From Osmia lignaria lignaria (Eukaryota > Arthropoda > Insecta > Hymenoptera > Megachilidae): a stretch of DNA of 64,000 nt. The stretch lies in assembly GCF_051020975.1 (NCBI RefSeq), contig NC_135042.1, forward strand, positions 6,533,888 through 6,597,887, given 5' to 3'. A model generated the notes under the pieces. The model saw only the letters and a list, made by a program, of their open reading frames with translations. It made no database searches and was not told the DNA's origin. Below are positions 39,460 to 50,372 of this stretch, in pieces; position 1 is the stretch's first letter; the number at the start of each line of letters is the position of its first letter. Position numbers and translations under genes: made by a program.

Positions 39460-40269
39460 ATGGAATTGCAGGAGATGTTTCGTTACGGATACATGTTCCC
39501 ACCTAGAGAAGACGAAGTTGTATCCTGCACCTACCTGGACTTACCGAGTTATCCTTATTCGAAGAGCAAGACTGATCTCCCTCCGGTAAGCACGATCACG
39601 GTACCCCAGTGCATCGTCTATGACGGGAATCACAGTGACGGCTGGCACACGCCAAGTCCAACTGCCAGTCTCAGATCGGTTAGTCCTGCCACGACCCTAT
39701 CCGAACCTGACACGATCACCACTTCGGTTACCTACCGTATCCTAGGCTCGGTGGATGAATTGAACAAGAGGTACACCACGAAGAGGAATCAATCCGCAAT
39801 GGGCACCGAGACGAAGCATAATACGAACATGGTGGATCTAACGGAGGAAGTAAATAGTATGGACGCGGACACCGATGGAACCGGGGATGTCGAGATCGAA
39901 ACGGATCACGAGAAGGCACAATCGTGTCGAGGTAGTGTGATCAGCAATTCTAGTAGTTTCTCAGATAGAATCGTGGACGCTGATAGCGAAGACGAGGCTG
40001 AGATGAGCGACAGTCCAGATCACGTGGGATCCGGAAACGGAGGCAGTGGTGTTAGAAGAAGAGGTAAATACGTGAACTCGACGATCGTTAGGAAACGCAG
40101 ACTGGCGGCGAACGCAAGGGAAAGAAGACGAATGCAGAATTTGAATAAAGCCTTCGACAGACTGAGGGCTTATCTTCCATCTTTGGGCAACGATAGACAA
40201 TTGTCCAAATACGAAACTCTCCAAATGGCACAGTCTTATATCACAGCTCTGTACGATTTGTTGCAATGA
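39460..40269 (+). CDS. ato: Proneural bHLH transcription factor atonal
   Basis: Proneural factor that with Daughterless binds E-boxes to specify chordotonal organs and founder photoreceptors. Single exon of 269 residues. The class II bHLH is at the extreme C-terminus (residues about 211-267): basic region KRRLAANARERRRMQNLN, helix 1 AFDRLRAYLPSLG, helix 2 LSKYETLQMAQSYITAL. This is the atonal/amos/cato subgroup rather than neurogenin. The N-terminus supports atonal: MELQEMFRYGYMFPP and a SDGWHTPSP...SVSP block resemble Drosophila Ato. An acidic, serine-rich region (about 145-195) lies between. ATG at 39460 is chosen because it gives this N-terminus and has GCGATGG context; the frame is open upstream to 39370 but begins there with GTG. 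Confidence 0.93.
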   Translation: MELQEMFRYGYMFPPREDEVVSCTYLDLPSYPYSKSKTDLPPVSTITVPQCIVYDGNHSDGWHTPSPTASLRSVSPATTLSEPDTITTSVTYRILGSVDELNKRYTTKRNQSAMGTETKHNTNMVDLTEEVNSMDADTDGTGDVEIETDHEKAQSCRGSVISNSSSFSDRIVDADSEDEAEMSDSPDHVGSGNGGSGVRRRGKYVNSTIVRKRRLAANARERRRMQNLNKAFDRLRAYLPSLGNDRQLSKYETLQMAQSYITALYDLLQ

Positions 40270-43200
40270 GAATGAATTATTTTCCCACGTGAAAATATAT
40301 TTTTAAGATATTCCGAACTGTGTTAATGAAATTAATGAAAAATTGAGGTATTAGGTTCTTTTGTGATTCTCAGATTGATATTGTTTATCGTTTATTGTGA
40401 CGAATGGACAGTTTCATAAGCTATAGTTATAGAATTTCGTTTCAACAAAAATATGCTTTCAATTAAAACATTAGCTTCTTTTTCTTCTTCTTTTGTATTT
40501 ATCGTATGTGATGGTGATCATACAGAGACAGTTTTAAGAAATTCTTGTAAATAATAGGAAGATTGTAAATTTTGTAAAATAGTAGTATTTTAATTAGTAA
40601 GTTTTTTTAAATTTAGGATTGTATTATAAGGTGAAGCAAGTCAGGTACCTATAATTTATTAATGCGCTCTTCTTTGAGACTGAAATATGTGTTGAGAAAT
40701 ATAATTATTTTATAAACTCTTCATTGTTTATCCTTCCCGTTCCAATATTGTATTGCAAAACTGTTGATACAAATATTTTGTGTTCTCTTCTTTTAATGAT
40801 TTCTGCTTGAGCATTTCGAATGAAATTACCTTGTAATTGGTTGCGTCATGTTGATCGGTGACCTGTCAAATGCAAAGTTAGATCATAAGGGATGAAGTAT
40901 ATTCGGGGCGAAAGAAAAACAGCATCGTCATCGGTGGTCTGGTCGTCATACGAAACCCACGCGACGCGTCGGTGCCCGGTTTCATTGCAATTTGAGAACC
41001 TGCAGCCTCCTTTCTTCGACGATGACTCTTCTTTCTTTCTCTTTCTCGTTCCTCCTTCGATTATTCATTATTGCCACTGAATCACACTTTCTTTCATTAA
41101 GAGAAATTTAATTAGATCGTTACAATCTTCAAGAATACCAAATTCACCCTTCGCGAAATAATGTTTAACCCTTAAATAGCATGGTAGGATCAAATTTGAA
41201 CTTGTCGAAATTAAATCTGTAGGTTCTCCATTCGAACGTGTAGATAAACACATTCCTTCAAGAAATGCTCAGGTGAAATAAAAAAATTAAAAAAATCTTT
41301 TTATTTAATCTTTTTGAAGATATGTGTACGAAAGTAATTAAAGAGTAATAATTATGAAGTGTGTTAAATTTTTGTGCAGATGGCATACGAGCAGTGTTAG
41401 CCTTGAATTATGTCTGTATAATTACTTCATAAAACTTTCATAAAGCATATATTACACAATAACATTAAATTTAGGTATAAGGAAGTATGTATGACAATTT
41501 CGGTTAAGTTGTTACCTTTTATTACTCTTTACAAATGAATTAAATTATAAATATGAATATCTAGAATCATTTTAGTTTTTGAGGGATTCCTTCATTACTA
41601 GCATATTGTTAATTAAAATACTTTCTTGTAACTAAAGAAAAGATTATAGCAAAAACTAAGGATAAACAAATACTGGGTACATTTCTGTATAAAACATAAA
41701 ACATCGATGCCAAAATAAACTCTGTCCAGAATTTTTTAAGGTACCTACACAAGCTATGATTAGCATGATCATTGACAAGAAAAGAAGAAAATTTTGCTTC
41801 CATTCTCTCGTGATTAGCGCTACATAGTTACAGTAAATATTAAACTTACAGCATCACGGTGTTAGCCACGGTTGTGCAATATTTATCGAAGATGAGCGAA
41901 CAAACAACCCTTATTCTTTACACAAAACGTAGGGGGATGCAGTAGTTTGTTGAAAAACACCCTAACTCGGGAGAACCTTGAGAAGCTTCTAAACAAACGT
42001 ATCCTTTTTAACCTTTACGTATTATAATTTTATTTATTAAATATTGCATTCAGTTAAATTTTCTTACTAAAATTTTTTAAATGACTAGGAACAATTATGG
42101 CAGCTTCGGTCACTAAACAATTTAATTAGGTGGCAAAAACATTCCAATGGCAGTCGCGTGGCAAAGATTCTACGTTCCCATCGCGAATTCCCTTGAAGAA
42201 GGTAAGACACGAGAATCTTTTCGAATCGATAAAAATCTCGCGACATCTTCCTTTCCGTTTCAGAGACGGTGAATCGGTTACCCGCAAGAAAATAAAGAAT
42301 AAAAAATGAAGCTGAAAGAAAGGAAGGAATCTCATAGACGAGAGAACGTAAATATTGTTTGAAGCAATTAATTCTCCGGCGGACTACCACCTTCGCCTTG
42401 TCAGCAGGGTTCGCCTTGACAAAGAAGAGGAAGTTGGACCCGCCGGCAGTGACCAGTGGCCACTGTCGTCAAAATACTCGAAGGGGTTGGGGACAGTGAA
42501 ATCGGGAAATGGAAGGGGAGGATAAAAGACAAATGCCGCCGCATTGTCGTTGTCTGATCGTGGAGATTGCTTTATTTCAGCACATTTAGCGCAGAGATCT
42601 CGGCAAACCCTACCGAATATTTTGTGTCGTCTCTGCTACCGCATACACGAAACCCTTCGATCCACTGAACGGACAGAGGCGTAACGCATTAAGCATCGAA
42701 ATAATGTAATCTGCCGACTGGAATCAGGCGATAAATATTATCGGCCCCGTTGAAATTTGTCGGTGTAGGAACATCTCGGTTGCACCTGTGCATTTTTTTG
42801 CATCAAGATTGATTGTTACCGATCTCATTGTGGTTGTTTGGTAGGTACATACATATCATTCGTTTATGTTTAGAGTTAATTTCTTGTAATATAATTAGGC
42901 AATTTTAACACTTTTAAATGTTTTAAACATTATGGTGGAAAAGGTCGTAAAAATTGACAATTATTAATATTTCTCATTGATGTAAATTGACAATATAGGA
43001 ATTGAAATGTAACGTCGGTAAAAGTTGCAAGTCCCGCAGAAAGAAGCACATGGCTACTTATGCAATTCGCTATGCCGAAATTACTCTGCACGTAAACCGG
43101 TGGACGTAAATCAATCGTGTACTGTCAGCGATATTCGTCTCAACTCATTCACGTGACAAACTCACGCAATTCAGTCCATACGTTCAAGTTTAAAGCTGTG

Positions 43201-43959
43201 GTTGCATGATTTATTCAGCAGACCGGCCTTCTCTACCAGCTTGAATCAAAATATTCATCGACCTAAAAAAAGGAGTAATGGTGCATGTGAATTTAGATGG
43301 TAAATAAAAAATAAGAAGAAGTAAATAAAGAAACTGACAGAAAAAGAAAATTAATCGAATGAGACAGGAAGAGAATATATAGAATAACATTATTTAGTAT
43401 CATCTTGATGTAGAATGTATACTGGGTGTCTTTTTTAAAATTGAAGGAATGGATTATTTCAGAAAGAATTGATTCAAGTTAAATTATCATTATTTCACTG
43501 GTTCCAAGTTTAACTATACGTGGTTCGCCAGTGGAGTTTTACTGATGCGCGTCATTAAATTCATAGGCCCACCGGAAATCCGCTAAGCAGGGCGGTTGTA
43601 AAAGGAAGAACCATACTGAAACCTTTCTCGCGTGTTCTTCAAAGGTGTCGATACAGTATCTTTTTAATGTTTCAAGCGTTGGTGCGTGCTCTCGCGAATG
43701 CTTTCGGATTATAAACGCAGGTAGATGGTGTAGTCGATCCTGGTGAATGCAAGGAAAAACACGACCGCCCATCGTGAGGGACTCGATGATCCTACGAGCT
43801 CAGCATCTAACTCGTAAATCGGTAAAAGATCTCCTACCTGTGATCAGAACGATGGAATAAGGGCAAAGCTATCGGGTAGGTCACATTTGTGCTCCAGATT
43901 TTGAAACACAATCATCTTCGACGGTATTCTCTTGCTAAAATCATTTTTCTATCGAAAAA

Positions 43960-44165
43960 TTTTCAAATTTCCAATTAATTTCTGAATTTTTCAATTTTCC
44001 AATTTGCCAAATTCCAATTTTCGTAATTCTCAATTTCTCAAATTTCAATTTTTGCAATTTCCGAACTTCTCAAGTTCCAAATTTTGTAATTTTCAATTTT
44101 CCAGATTTCAATTTTTGTAATTTCTCAAGTTCCCAACCTCCCAAGTTTGAAATTTACAAATTACC
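43960..44165. repeat. Degenerate AATTT(C/T)CAA-type tandem repeat
   Basis: About 200 bp built from decayed copies of a roughly 10-20-bp unit such as TTTCAATTTTTGCAATTTC. No coding or splice signal seen. Confidence 0.7.
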
Positions 44166-45424
44166 AAAAGAATGAAAAGATAAAAATTGTTTTTCTATGA
44201 GAATAAAGCCACTATTTCATGACCTAGGCCCTAACTCGTTATAAATCAAAACTCTTCCCAAGGTAGTCCCATTCTTCAATATCACGATTGCACAATGGCG
44301 ATGGTACACAACGAAACGCGTTCGCCCAACCGATTTGTTTGTTCGTGATCGAACGAAATCCGCTTAATACGATCGAAGGGTTTTTTCGCGTTCGAAAGAG
44401 GTATCACGGGTTTTGAAAACACGTGGAAGGGTTCGGTCGGTCGAAGTGGATACGGGGGTTCACAGAAAAACCGGATGGGAAAGTTAAAAAGGGGCAGCGT
44501 TCGACACACGCGACACGAGCTTACTTTTAGTTTCTGCTTGCCACTCGAACCGCTGCCCCATGGGCATTAATTTCATTTAATCAAACAACGCCGATACTTG
44601 GGTCGACCCTTCTTTTTGTTTACTCTTATGCACTCTTTAGCTGCACGATACGTTTATATTTAAGTTTTTAAGGTGGCGAACGTTTTCATAGAAAAAAATC
44701 CTTTATCTTTTTTTTTGATTGATCATGTTGCAAATTTAATTGAAATGAACTGTACTAATGATTTGTTGAACTGGTAATTAATTAATTATTAATCCTTTCA
44801 ATCAGACGAAAGGTTCTAGTTATACATGTAAAGTAAGATTCTTTTGATTCATTCTTGCTTGAGTTATATGATTTTTTTTAATAATATCTTAATGAGGTGA
44901 AAAAATGTTCAACCCTTCCGTATGAGAACAGCATTGATGGCGTCATCTGATCGTGATCGACATAACTAACGAACCAGGGACATGCCTTTTTTACCGAGGG
45001 GTCGTGATTTTGAGGGTCCCGGACACCCCATGGTGAGATGAGGTTTGCATCTACACAGCATAGTCGGTATGACAGTCGTGTCTTTTTGATCACATTTTGC
45101 AGGGGCATGCATAGATCTGTAGATATTGACCACTAAAAAGTCGCAATTCTGATTTCTTAGAAATCAGTTAGAGAGAGCACAAGACCGAAAAATCATTAAA
45201 ATAATTGTTTGACAAACTTGTACTCACTTCATATGCCTTAGTAATTTCTTAAAACCTTAAAAATCAAGGAATAAACTGTAAAAATTGTGACTTTTACTAT
45301 TGCATGTATAACATTCAATATCTGTTTGATCTGTAATAAATTATAAAAATTAAACTCATATTAAAATACAATAATCACTTTTCAATATCGTATGAAAGAT
45401 AAATAATTAATACAAATTAGCAGA

Positions 45425-45800
45425 ATAATTACACGTAAAAGTTATGAAAATAACAAATTTCAGTTAAGAAATAATTTATTTAATAAATAATTAGAAAATT
45501 CCAAATTATAGTGAAATACATTGTAATAATAATAGTTAAATAAAATTATGCAAGTTATCTACGCGTAAAGGTAATAAAAATAATAAATCACAAAAGTTAT
45601 AACAATAATTTTGTTAATAAACAATGGTAAAATTAAAAACCTTAATTAAAAAAATGTTAATAAAATAATTAAACAAAATTTTGCAATATATCTACGCGAA
45701 AATGTAGAAAGATAAAAAATTTGAATAAACGTAATAATAATTTAGTTAATAAACAATTATAATATAACAAATTATAATGAAATAAATTTAAATGAAATAT
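45425..45800. repeat. AT-rich degenerate repeat, ~130-bp period
   Basis: Three decayed copies can be lined up on an ACGCG-type anchor (near 45430, 45557 and 45690), each followed by a GTTAATAAACAAT-like stretch. It borders the GC-rich segment at 45805-45895. Confidence 0.45.
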
Positions 45801-45804
45801 ACAC

Positions 45805-45895
45805 CGCGGCGGCGGTGAAGCGGAACGTCACGGTTGATCGCGCGCCGTTATATTCTGTTGTCATCCGTTCGACCTCGAGCGAGGTGAGAGCTCCT
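45805..45895 (+). promoter_or_regulatory. GC/CpG-rich segment, putative promoter
   Basis: An abrupt GC- and CpG-rich block (starting CCGCGGCGGCGGTGAAGCGG) in very AT-rich surroundings. It ends in a short hairpin, ACCTC/GAGGT, and a GTGAGAG that could serve as a splice donor. I suggest it is the promoter or first exon of the plus-strand structured RNA transcript. Evidence is compositional only. Confidence 0.35.
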
Positions 45896-46000
45896 CAGTC
45901 TTATCGCGACCGCCGAAGGATGTACATCTACCTGTCATACATATGCAGGTACGATCTACAGTTGGATTATTGGAGCATGTGTTCATTTATGGATTACTTA

Positions 46001-46345
46001 AAGTGACAGTGCTTGTGCTTAGTGCTTTTTATTATGTGCTTGTGCATACCTATGGGGATTTTTTAACACGTTTTATGTAGTACCCCATGTATCTACATGT
46101 GTATTAGTGGGTTCCCTTGTGTGATTAAGCATGCACATACGGATATATTAGCGTGTTTTATGGTGTGATTATTTACGTGTTTGCAAATATTTAATGGGGT
46201 TTTATGGTGTTTTATGGTGCGGGTCCCTATGTGTTTTGACATTTATTTATGGATTTATTAATGTGTTTTATGGTGTGGTTATTCTCGTGTTATTTTGCAT
46301 GCGTATATTTAAATTTGCATGTGTAAGGGGATACTTGCAAAGTTA
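46001..46345 (+). repeat. T/G-rich degenerate repeat
   Basis: Strongly strand-biased sequence with repeated TGTTTTATGGTGTG-like pieces and other TG-rich stretches. The T/G bias would be read in the + transcript. No frame or fold recognised. Confidence 0.45.
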
Positions 46346-46442
46346 TAAATATTTGTTTATTGCATGTTTGCATGAATAAATTTAAATACGTTATTTTAAA
46401 AAAATGTATATCGTTCAAGGATCGTGATTTTTTGGGTTTCAG

Positions 46443-46562
46443 AAGGGTGCTTTGGACAAAGTGAGGGTACTACTTCTATGATGAGCCACTAATCAGTTAT
46501 GGGTCAACCATGGGTCAATCTTTAAAATGCGTTACGAGTGCAGTGGGGCAAGTCAACGATCG
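46443..46562 (+). other. Candidate exon with short start ORF
   Basis: Flanked by a good acceptor (TTTTTTGGGTTTCAG ending at 46442) and a good donor (GTGAGT at 46563). It contains CAACCATGG with ATG at 46510 and 17 open codons to the donor, beginning MGQSLKC. That start could be acylated (Gly2, Cys7). A preceding ATG at 46499 opens a separate eight-codon frame. No downstream exon can be joined with confidence, so this may be the small ORF of an otherwise non-coding transcript. Confidence 0.35.
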
Positions 46563-46760
46563 GTGAGTCGCATGCTTTATGGTTCCTCCGGTTCCCATCA
46601 TGTCGTAGGACGAATGGTCCGTAGCGACACGGGAATTGGTTGTAATTTTTATTTTTTGAGCGAGCATAGTGACACACGAATATCACTGTATCATTTTATA
46701 CAATGATAATCGTGCAAATTGCTTTTTTGTGTATTTTATGCCTTAGCTCAGGATAGGGTT

Positions 46761-46863
46761 TTCTTGTACATATTTACATATATAGATTTCGAGTTTAAAA
46801 ATGTAGAGAAGTCGGATGACCCTCCGACTTCACAATACACTTTCTTTTTTATATGTACAAGAA
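46761..46863 (+). ncRNA. Hairpin within hairpin
   Basis: TTCTTGTACATAT (46761-46773) pairs exactly with ATATGTACAAGAA (46851-46863), 13 bp. Inside, GAAGTCGGA (46808-46816) pairs exactly with TCCGACTTC (46823-46831) around a six-base loop. Confidence 0.65.
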
Positions 46864-47196
46864 TTTATTTCGCGATGAGCGGATTTCAATATCAAAGTAA
46901 TAAGCATGAATACTATTAATTATTATAACTACTTACTTTGATAACGAAAACGCTCTTGAAATTGAAACGTTTTTCTGATTTTACTCGTGAAATTGGCATT
47001 AGTTTAGTATATGGGCTGGCCCCCAGGGGGGTCAGTATTTGCTCTTCAAGCATTGTATAAAGTTCCCTTTCGAACTTGAAATTCATTCTATCACGTTCAC
47101 GGTTCTCGACCCTAAACACTCATCATTCACACTTCAGCCTCACGAACTCTATCACATAATCATTTATCCACCCGCATACTCTTGTGTAGTGAAATA

Positions 47197-47388
47197 TTAC
47201 CCCATTAGGATTTTCAAGTTAAAGTAGTGTTGCGAAAAATTTTCAATGCGAGAGTAAATATTACCCCGTAAGGATTTTCAAGTTTAAGTAGTGTTGCGAA
47301 AAATTTTCAACGCGAGGGTAAATATTACCCCGTTAGAATTTTCAAGTTTAAGTAGTGTTGCGAAAAATTTCCGGCGCGAGAGTAAATA
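47197..47388 (+). repeat. 64-bp minisatellite, three units
   Basis: Units begin at TTACCCC at 47197, 47261 and 47325, with exact 64-bp spacing. Each contains GTAGTGTTGCGAAAAATTTT and a GCGAGAGTA-like end. Confidence 0.9.
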
Positions 47389-47406
47389 TGACTATACACT
47401 GACTAG

Positions 47407-47780
47407 TATTCGGTGGGAATCCTTTTGGTTTTTATTTGATAAAATTAGTTACAAGGATTCCGCGGCATAAGACCGTGAACACCACCTCATGGGAGATAAA
47501 ACCATGCATTACTAGGCCTTTGCAGGCACAGCCATAGAGTACGGAACATTTAAGTATGTTGCAACCCATACGCTAAGCTGTCTTAAAGTCCTTTTGCCTA
47601 TACTATGGGCGTCCACCACTCGAACTCGTTGGATGCAACGTGTTCGATGGGTGGGTAGCGCTCTTAGCGAAGGGGTGCACCCTGCCTGGGCCTAGAGCCT
47701 TAAACAGGCGGGGTGGGTGGTATGTAGCGTCGGGCGTAAGCCCAGGTGGCCTAAGAACCTCCGTTGCCAGCTGATATTAG
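47407..47780 (+). ncRNA. Structured domain copy 1 (type A)
   Basis: Helices visible in order: GGAATCCTT/AAGGATTCC (47416/47453); CGCGG/CCGTG around a 7-nt loop; GCCT/AGGC tetraloop hairpin; ACAGC/GCTGT (47528/47577); a long arm CCACC, CGAAC, CGTTG paired with CAACG, GTTCG, GGTGG (47613-47654, loop GATG); CGCT/AGCG; and GGGC-GTAA-GCCC (47732-47743), a GNRA-loop hairpin. Ends with CCGTTGCCAGCTGATATTAG. Confidence 0.6.
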
Positions 47781-47950
47781 CAGTGGACGAATGTTTGAGT
47801 CATATTTTCTCAATTTTGCTTTTCAGTATTTGCTCTTCAAGCATAATTTAAAGCTCCCCTTTAGTCATATTGCTAGATCAGGATTTTCTATTTTAATTAG
47901 TGTTGCGAAAAATTTCCAGCGCGAGAGTAACTATGACGATGCACTTACTA

Positions 47951-48314
47951 GTATTCAGTGGGAATCCTTTTGGTTTTTAAACTCAATGTTTTATTTAATT
48001 AATCAAATTAGTTACAAGGATTCCGCGGCATAAGACCGTGAACACCATCTCTGGGAGATATACCCATGCATTACTAGGCCTTTCAAGGCGCAGTTTAGAA
48101 TGTGGCGCACATCCATATGTTCCATTTAATAAACTGCAGTCCTTTTGTCTATACTATGGGCGTCCGTCAATCTGACACGTTGGATGCAACGTGTTGGACG
48201 GGCGGGTAGCGCTCTTAGCGAAGGGGTGCACCCTGTTCTAGGCGGGGTGGGTGGTATGTAGCGTCGGGCGTAAGTCCAGGGGGCCCGAAAACCTCCGTTG
48301 CCAGCTGATATTAG
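47951..48314 (+). ncRNA. Structured domain copy 2 (type B)
   Basis: Same helices with different bases. The second arm is GCAGTTTA (48090-48097) with TAAACTGC (48130-48137). The long arm is CCGTC and ACACGTTG paired with CAACGTGT and GACGG (48164-48201). The loop of the first helix differs in length from copy 1. Confidence 0.6.
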
Positions 48315-48521
48315 AAGTGCACCATTTTTGCGTCATAGTTGCTCTATTTTGCTTTTCAGTATTTGCTTTTCAAGCATTATAGAAAGCTCTTCGATCATAC
48401 TTCAAATTCATTCTGTCACGTTCACGGTTCTCGACCCTAAACACTCATCATTCGCACTTCAGCCTCACGAACTCTATCACATAATCATTTATCCACCCGC
48501 ATACCCTTGTGTAGTGAAATA

Positions 48522-48777
48522 TTACCCCATTAGGATTTTCAAGTTAAAGTAGTGTTGCGAAAAATTTTCAACGCGAGAGTAAATATTACCCCGTAAGGAT
48601 TTTCAAGTTTAAGTAGTGTTGCGAAAAATTTTCAATGCGAGAGTAAATATTACCCCGTAAGGATTTTCAAGTTTAAGTAGTGTTGCGAAAAATTTTCAAC
48701 GCGAGAGTAAATATTACTCGGTTAGAATTTTCAAGTTTAAGTAGTGTTGCGAAAAATTTCCGGCGCGAAAGTAAATA
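48522..48777 (+). repeat. 64-bp minisatellite, four units
   Basis: Same unit as at 47197, starting at 48522, 48586, 48650 and 48714. One unit more than the first array, as expected from unequal exchange or slippage. Confidence 0.9.
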
Positions 48778-48794
48778 TGACTATACACTGACTA

Positions 48795-49169
48795 GTATTC
48801 GGTGGGAATCCTTTTGGTTTTTATATGATAAAATTAGTTACAAGGATTCCGCGGCATAAGACCGTGAACACCACCTCATGGGAGATAAAACCATGCATTA
48901 CTAGGCCTTTTCAGGCACAGCCATAGAGTACGGAACATTTAAGTATGTTGCAACCCATACGCTAAGCTGTCTTAAAGTCCTTTTGCCTATACTATGGGCG
49001 TCCACCACTCGAACTCGTTGGATGCAACGTGTTCGATGGGTGGGTAGCGCTCTTAGCGAAGGGGTGCACCCTGCCTGGGCCTAGAGCCTTAAACAGGCGG
49101 GGTGGGTGGTATGTAGCGTCGGGCGTAAGTCCAGGGGGCCTAAGAACCTCCGTTGCCAGCTGATATTAG
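48795..49169 (+). ncRNA. Structured domain copy 3 (type A)
   Basis: Nearly identical to copy 1, including the CCACC...GGTGG long arm. The tetraloop hairpin loop is TTTC here, and the GNRA-loop stem is GGGC/GTCC with one G.U pair. Confidence 0.6.
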
Positions 49170-49339
49170 CAGTGGACGAATGTTTGAGTCATATTTTCTC
49201 AATTTTGCTTTTCAGTATTTGCTCTTCAAGCATAATTTAAAGCTCCCCTTTAGTCATGTTGCTAGATCAGGATTTTCTATTTTAATTAGTGTTGCGAAAA
49301 ATTTCCAGCGCGAGAGTAACTATGACGATGCACTTACTA

Positions 49340-49704
49340 GTATTCAGTGGGAATCCTTTTGGTTTTTAAACTCAATGTTTTATTTAATTAATCAAATTAG
49401 TTACAAGGATTCCGCGGCATAAGACCGTGAACACCATCTCATGGGAGATAAAACCATGCATTACTAGGCCTTTCAAGGCGCAGTTTAGAATGTGGCGCAC
49501 ATCCATATGTTCCATTTAATAAACTGCAGTCCTTTTGTCTATACTATGGGCGTCCGTCAATCTGACACGTTGGATGCAACGTGTTGGACGGGCGGGTAGC
49601 GCTCTTAGCGAAGGGGTGCATCCTTTCCTAGGCGGGGTGGGTGGTATGTAGCGTCGGGCGTAAGTCCAGGGGGCCCGAAAACCTCCGTTGCCAGCTGATA
49701 TTAG
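49340..49704 (+). ncRNA. Structured domain copy 4 (type B)
   Basis: Nearly identical to copy 2. Retains GCAGTTTA/TAAACTGC and the CCGTC/GACGG long arm. Confidence 0.6.
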
Positions 49705-49986
49705 AAGTGCACCGTTTTTGCGTCATAGTTGCTCTATTTTGCTTTTCAGTATTTGCTCTTCAAGCATTATAGAAAGCTCTTCGTTCATATTTCAAATTCA
49801 TTCTGTCACGTTCACGGTTCTCGATCCTAAACACTCATCATTCACACTCATCATTCATCAGTATAGTGAAATATTAGCTCGTTAGATGTTTATGTACTAG
49901 TCATGTTTTTAGATCAGGATTTTCTATTTTAATTAGTGTTGCGAAAAATTTCCAACGCGAGAGTAAATATGACAATGCACTGACTA

Positions 49987-50372
49987 GTATTCGGTGGGAA
50001 TCCTTTTGGTTTTTAAACTCAATCCAATATTTTATTTAATCAAATTAATTACAAGGATTCCGCGGCATAAGACCGTGAAACACCATCTCATGGGAGATAA
50101 ACCCATGCATTACTAGGCCTTTGCAGGCGCAGCTTTAGAATACGGAACATATGAATATATGTTACCATATTCTAAACTGTAGTCCTTTTGTCTATACTAT
50201 GGGCGTCCGTCAATCTGACACCGTTGGATGCAACGTGTTGGACGGGCGGGTAGCGCTCTTAGCGAAGGGGTGCATCCTGTCCTGGCGTTACGACGTCCAG
50301 GCGGGGTGGGTGGTATGTAGCGTCGGGCGCAAGTCCAGGGGGCCTAAGAACCTCCGTTGCCAGCTGATATTA
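49987..50372 (+). ncRNA. Structured domain copy 5 (type C)
   Basis: Most divergent copy. The second arm is extended: TTTAGAATA (50134) pairs with TATTCTAAA (50168), and within it AACATAT pairs with ATATGTT around GAAT. The variable hairpin is CTGG/CCAG, and the GNRA loop is GCAA (50329-50332) in place of GTAA. Confidence 0.6.

Larger units (their letters stand above)
40270..45800. other. Downstream atonal gene desert
   Basis: 5.5 kb without a supported gene. It contains the atonal 3' UTR at its left end and GC-richer islands near 40.9-41.05, 42.36-42.75 and 44.28-44.58 kb that may be enhancers. At 42388-42420 a 12-bp motif, TTCGCCTTG(T/A)CA, occurs twice in tandem. Degenerate repeats lie at 43960-44165 and 45425-45800. 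Confidence 0.5.

Noticed and set aside
43539..43772. Minus-strand frame of 77 codons near 43.6 kb
   Set aside because: No acceptor or donor in phase and no recognisable motif; length is within chance for this GC-richer stretch.
47764..49885. Recurrent small frames starting MPADI in the array as a protein family
   Set aside because: They recur only because the DNA repeats. Frames break between copies, composition is not protein-like, and changes follow helices and loop lengths, not codons.
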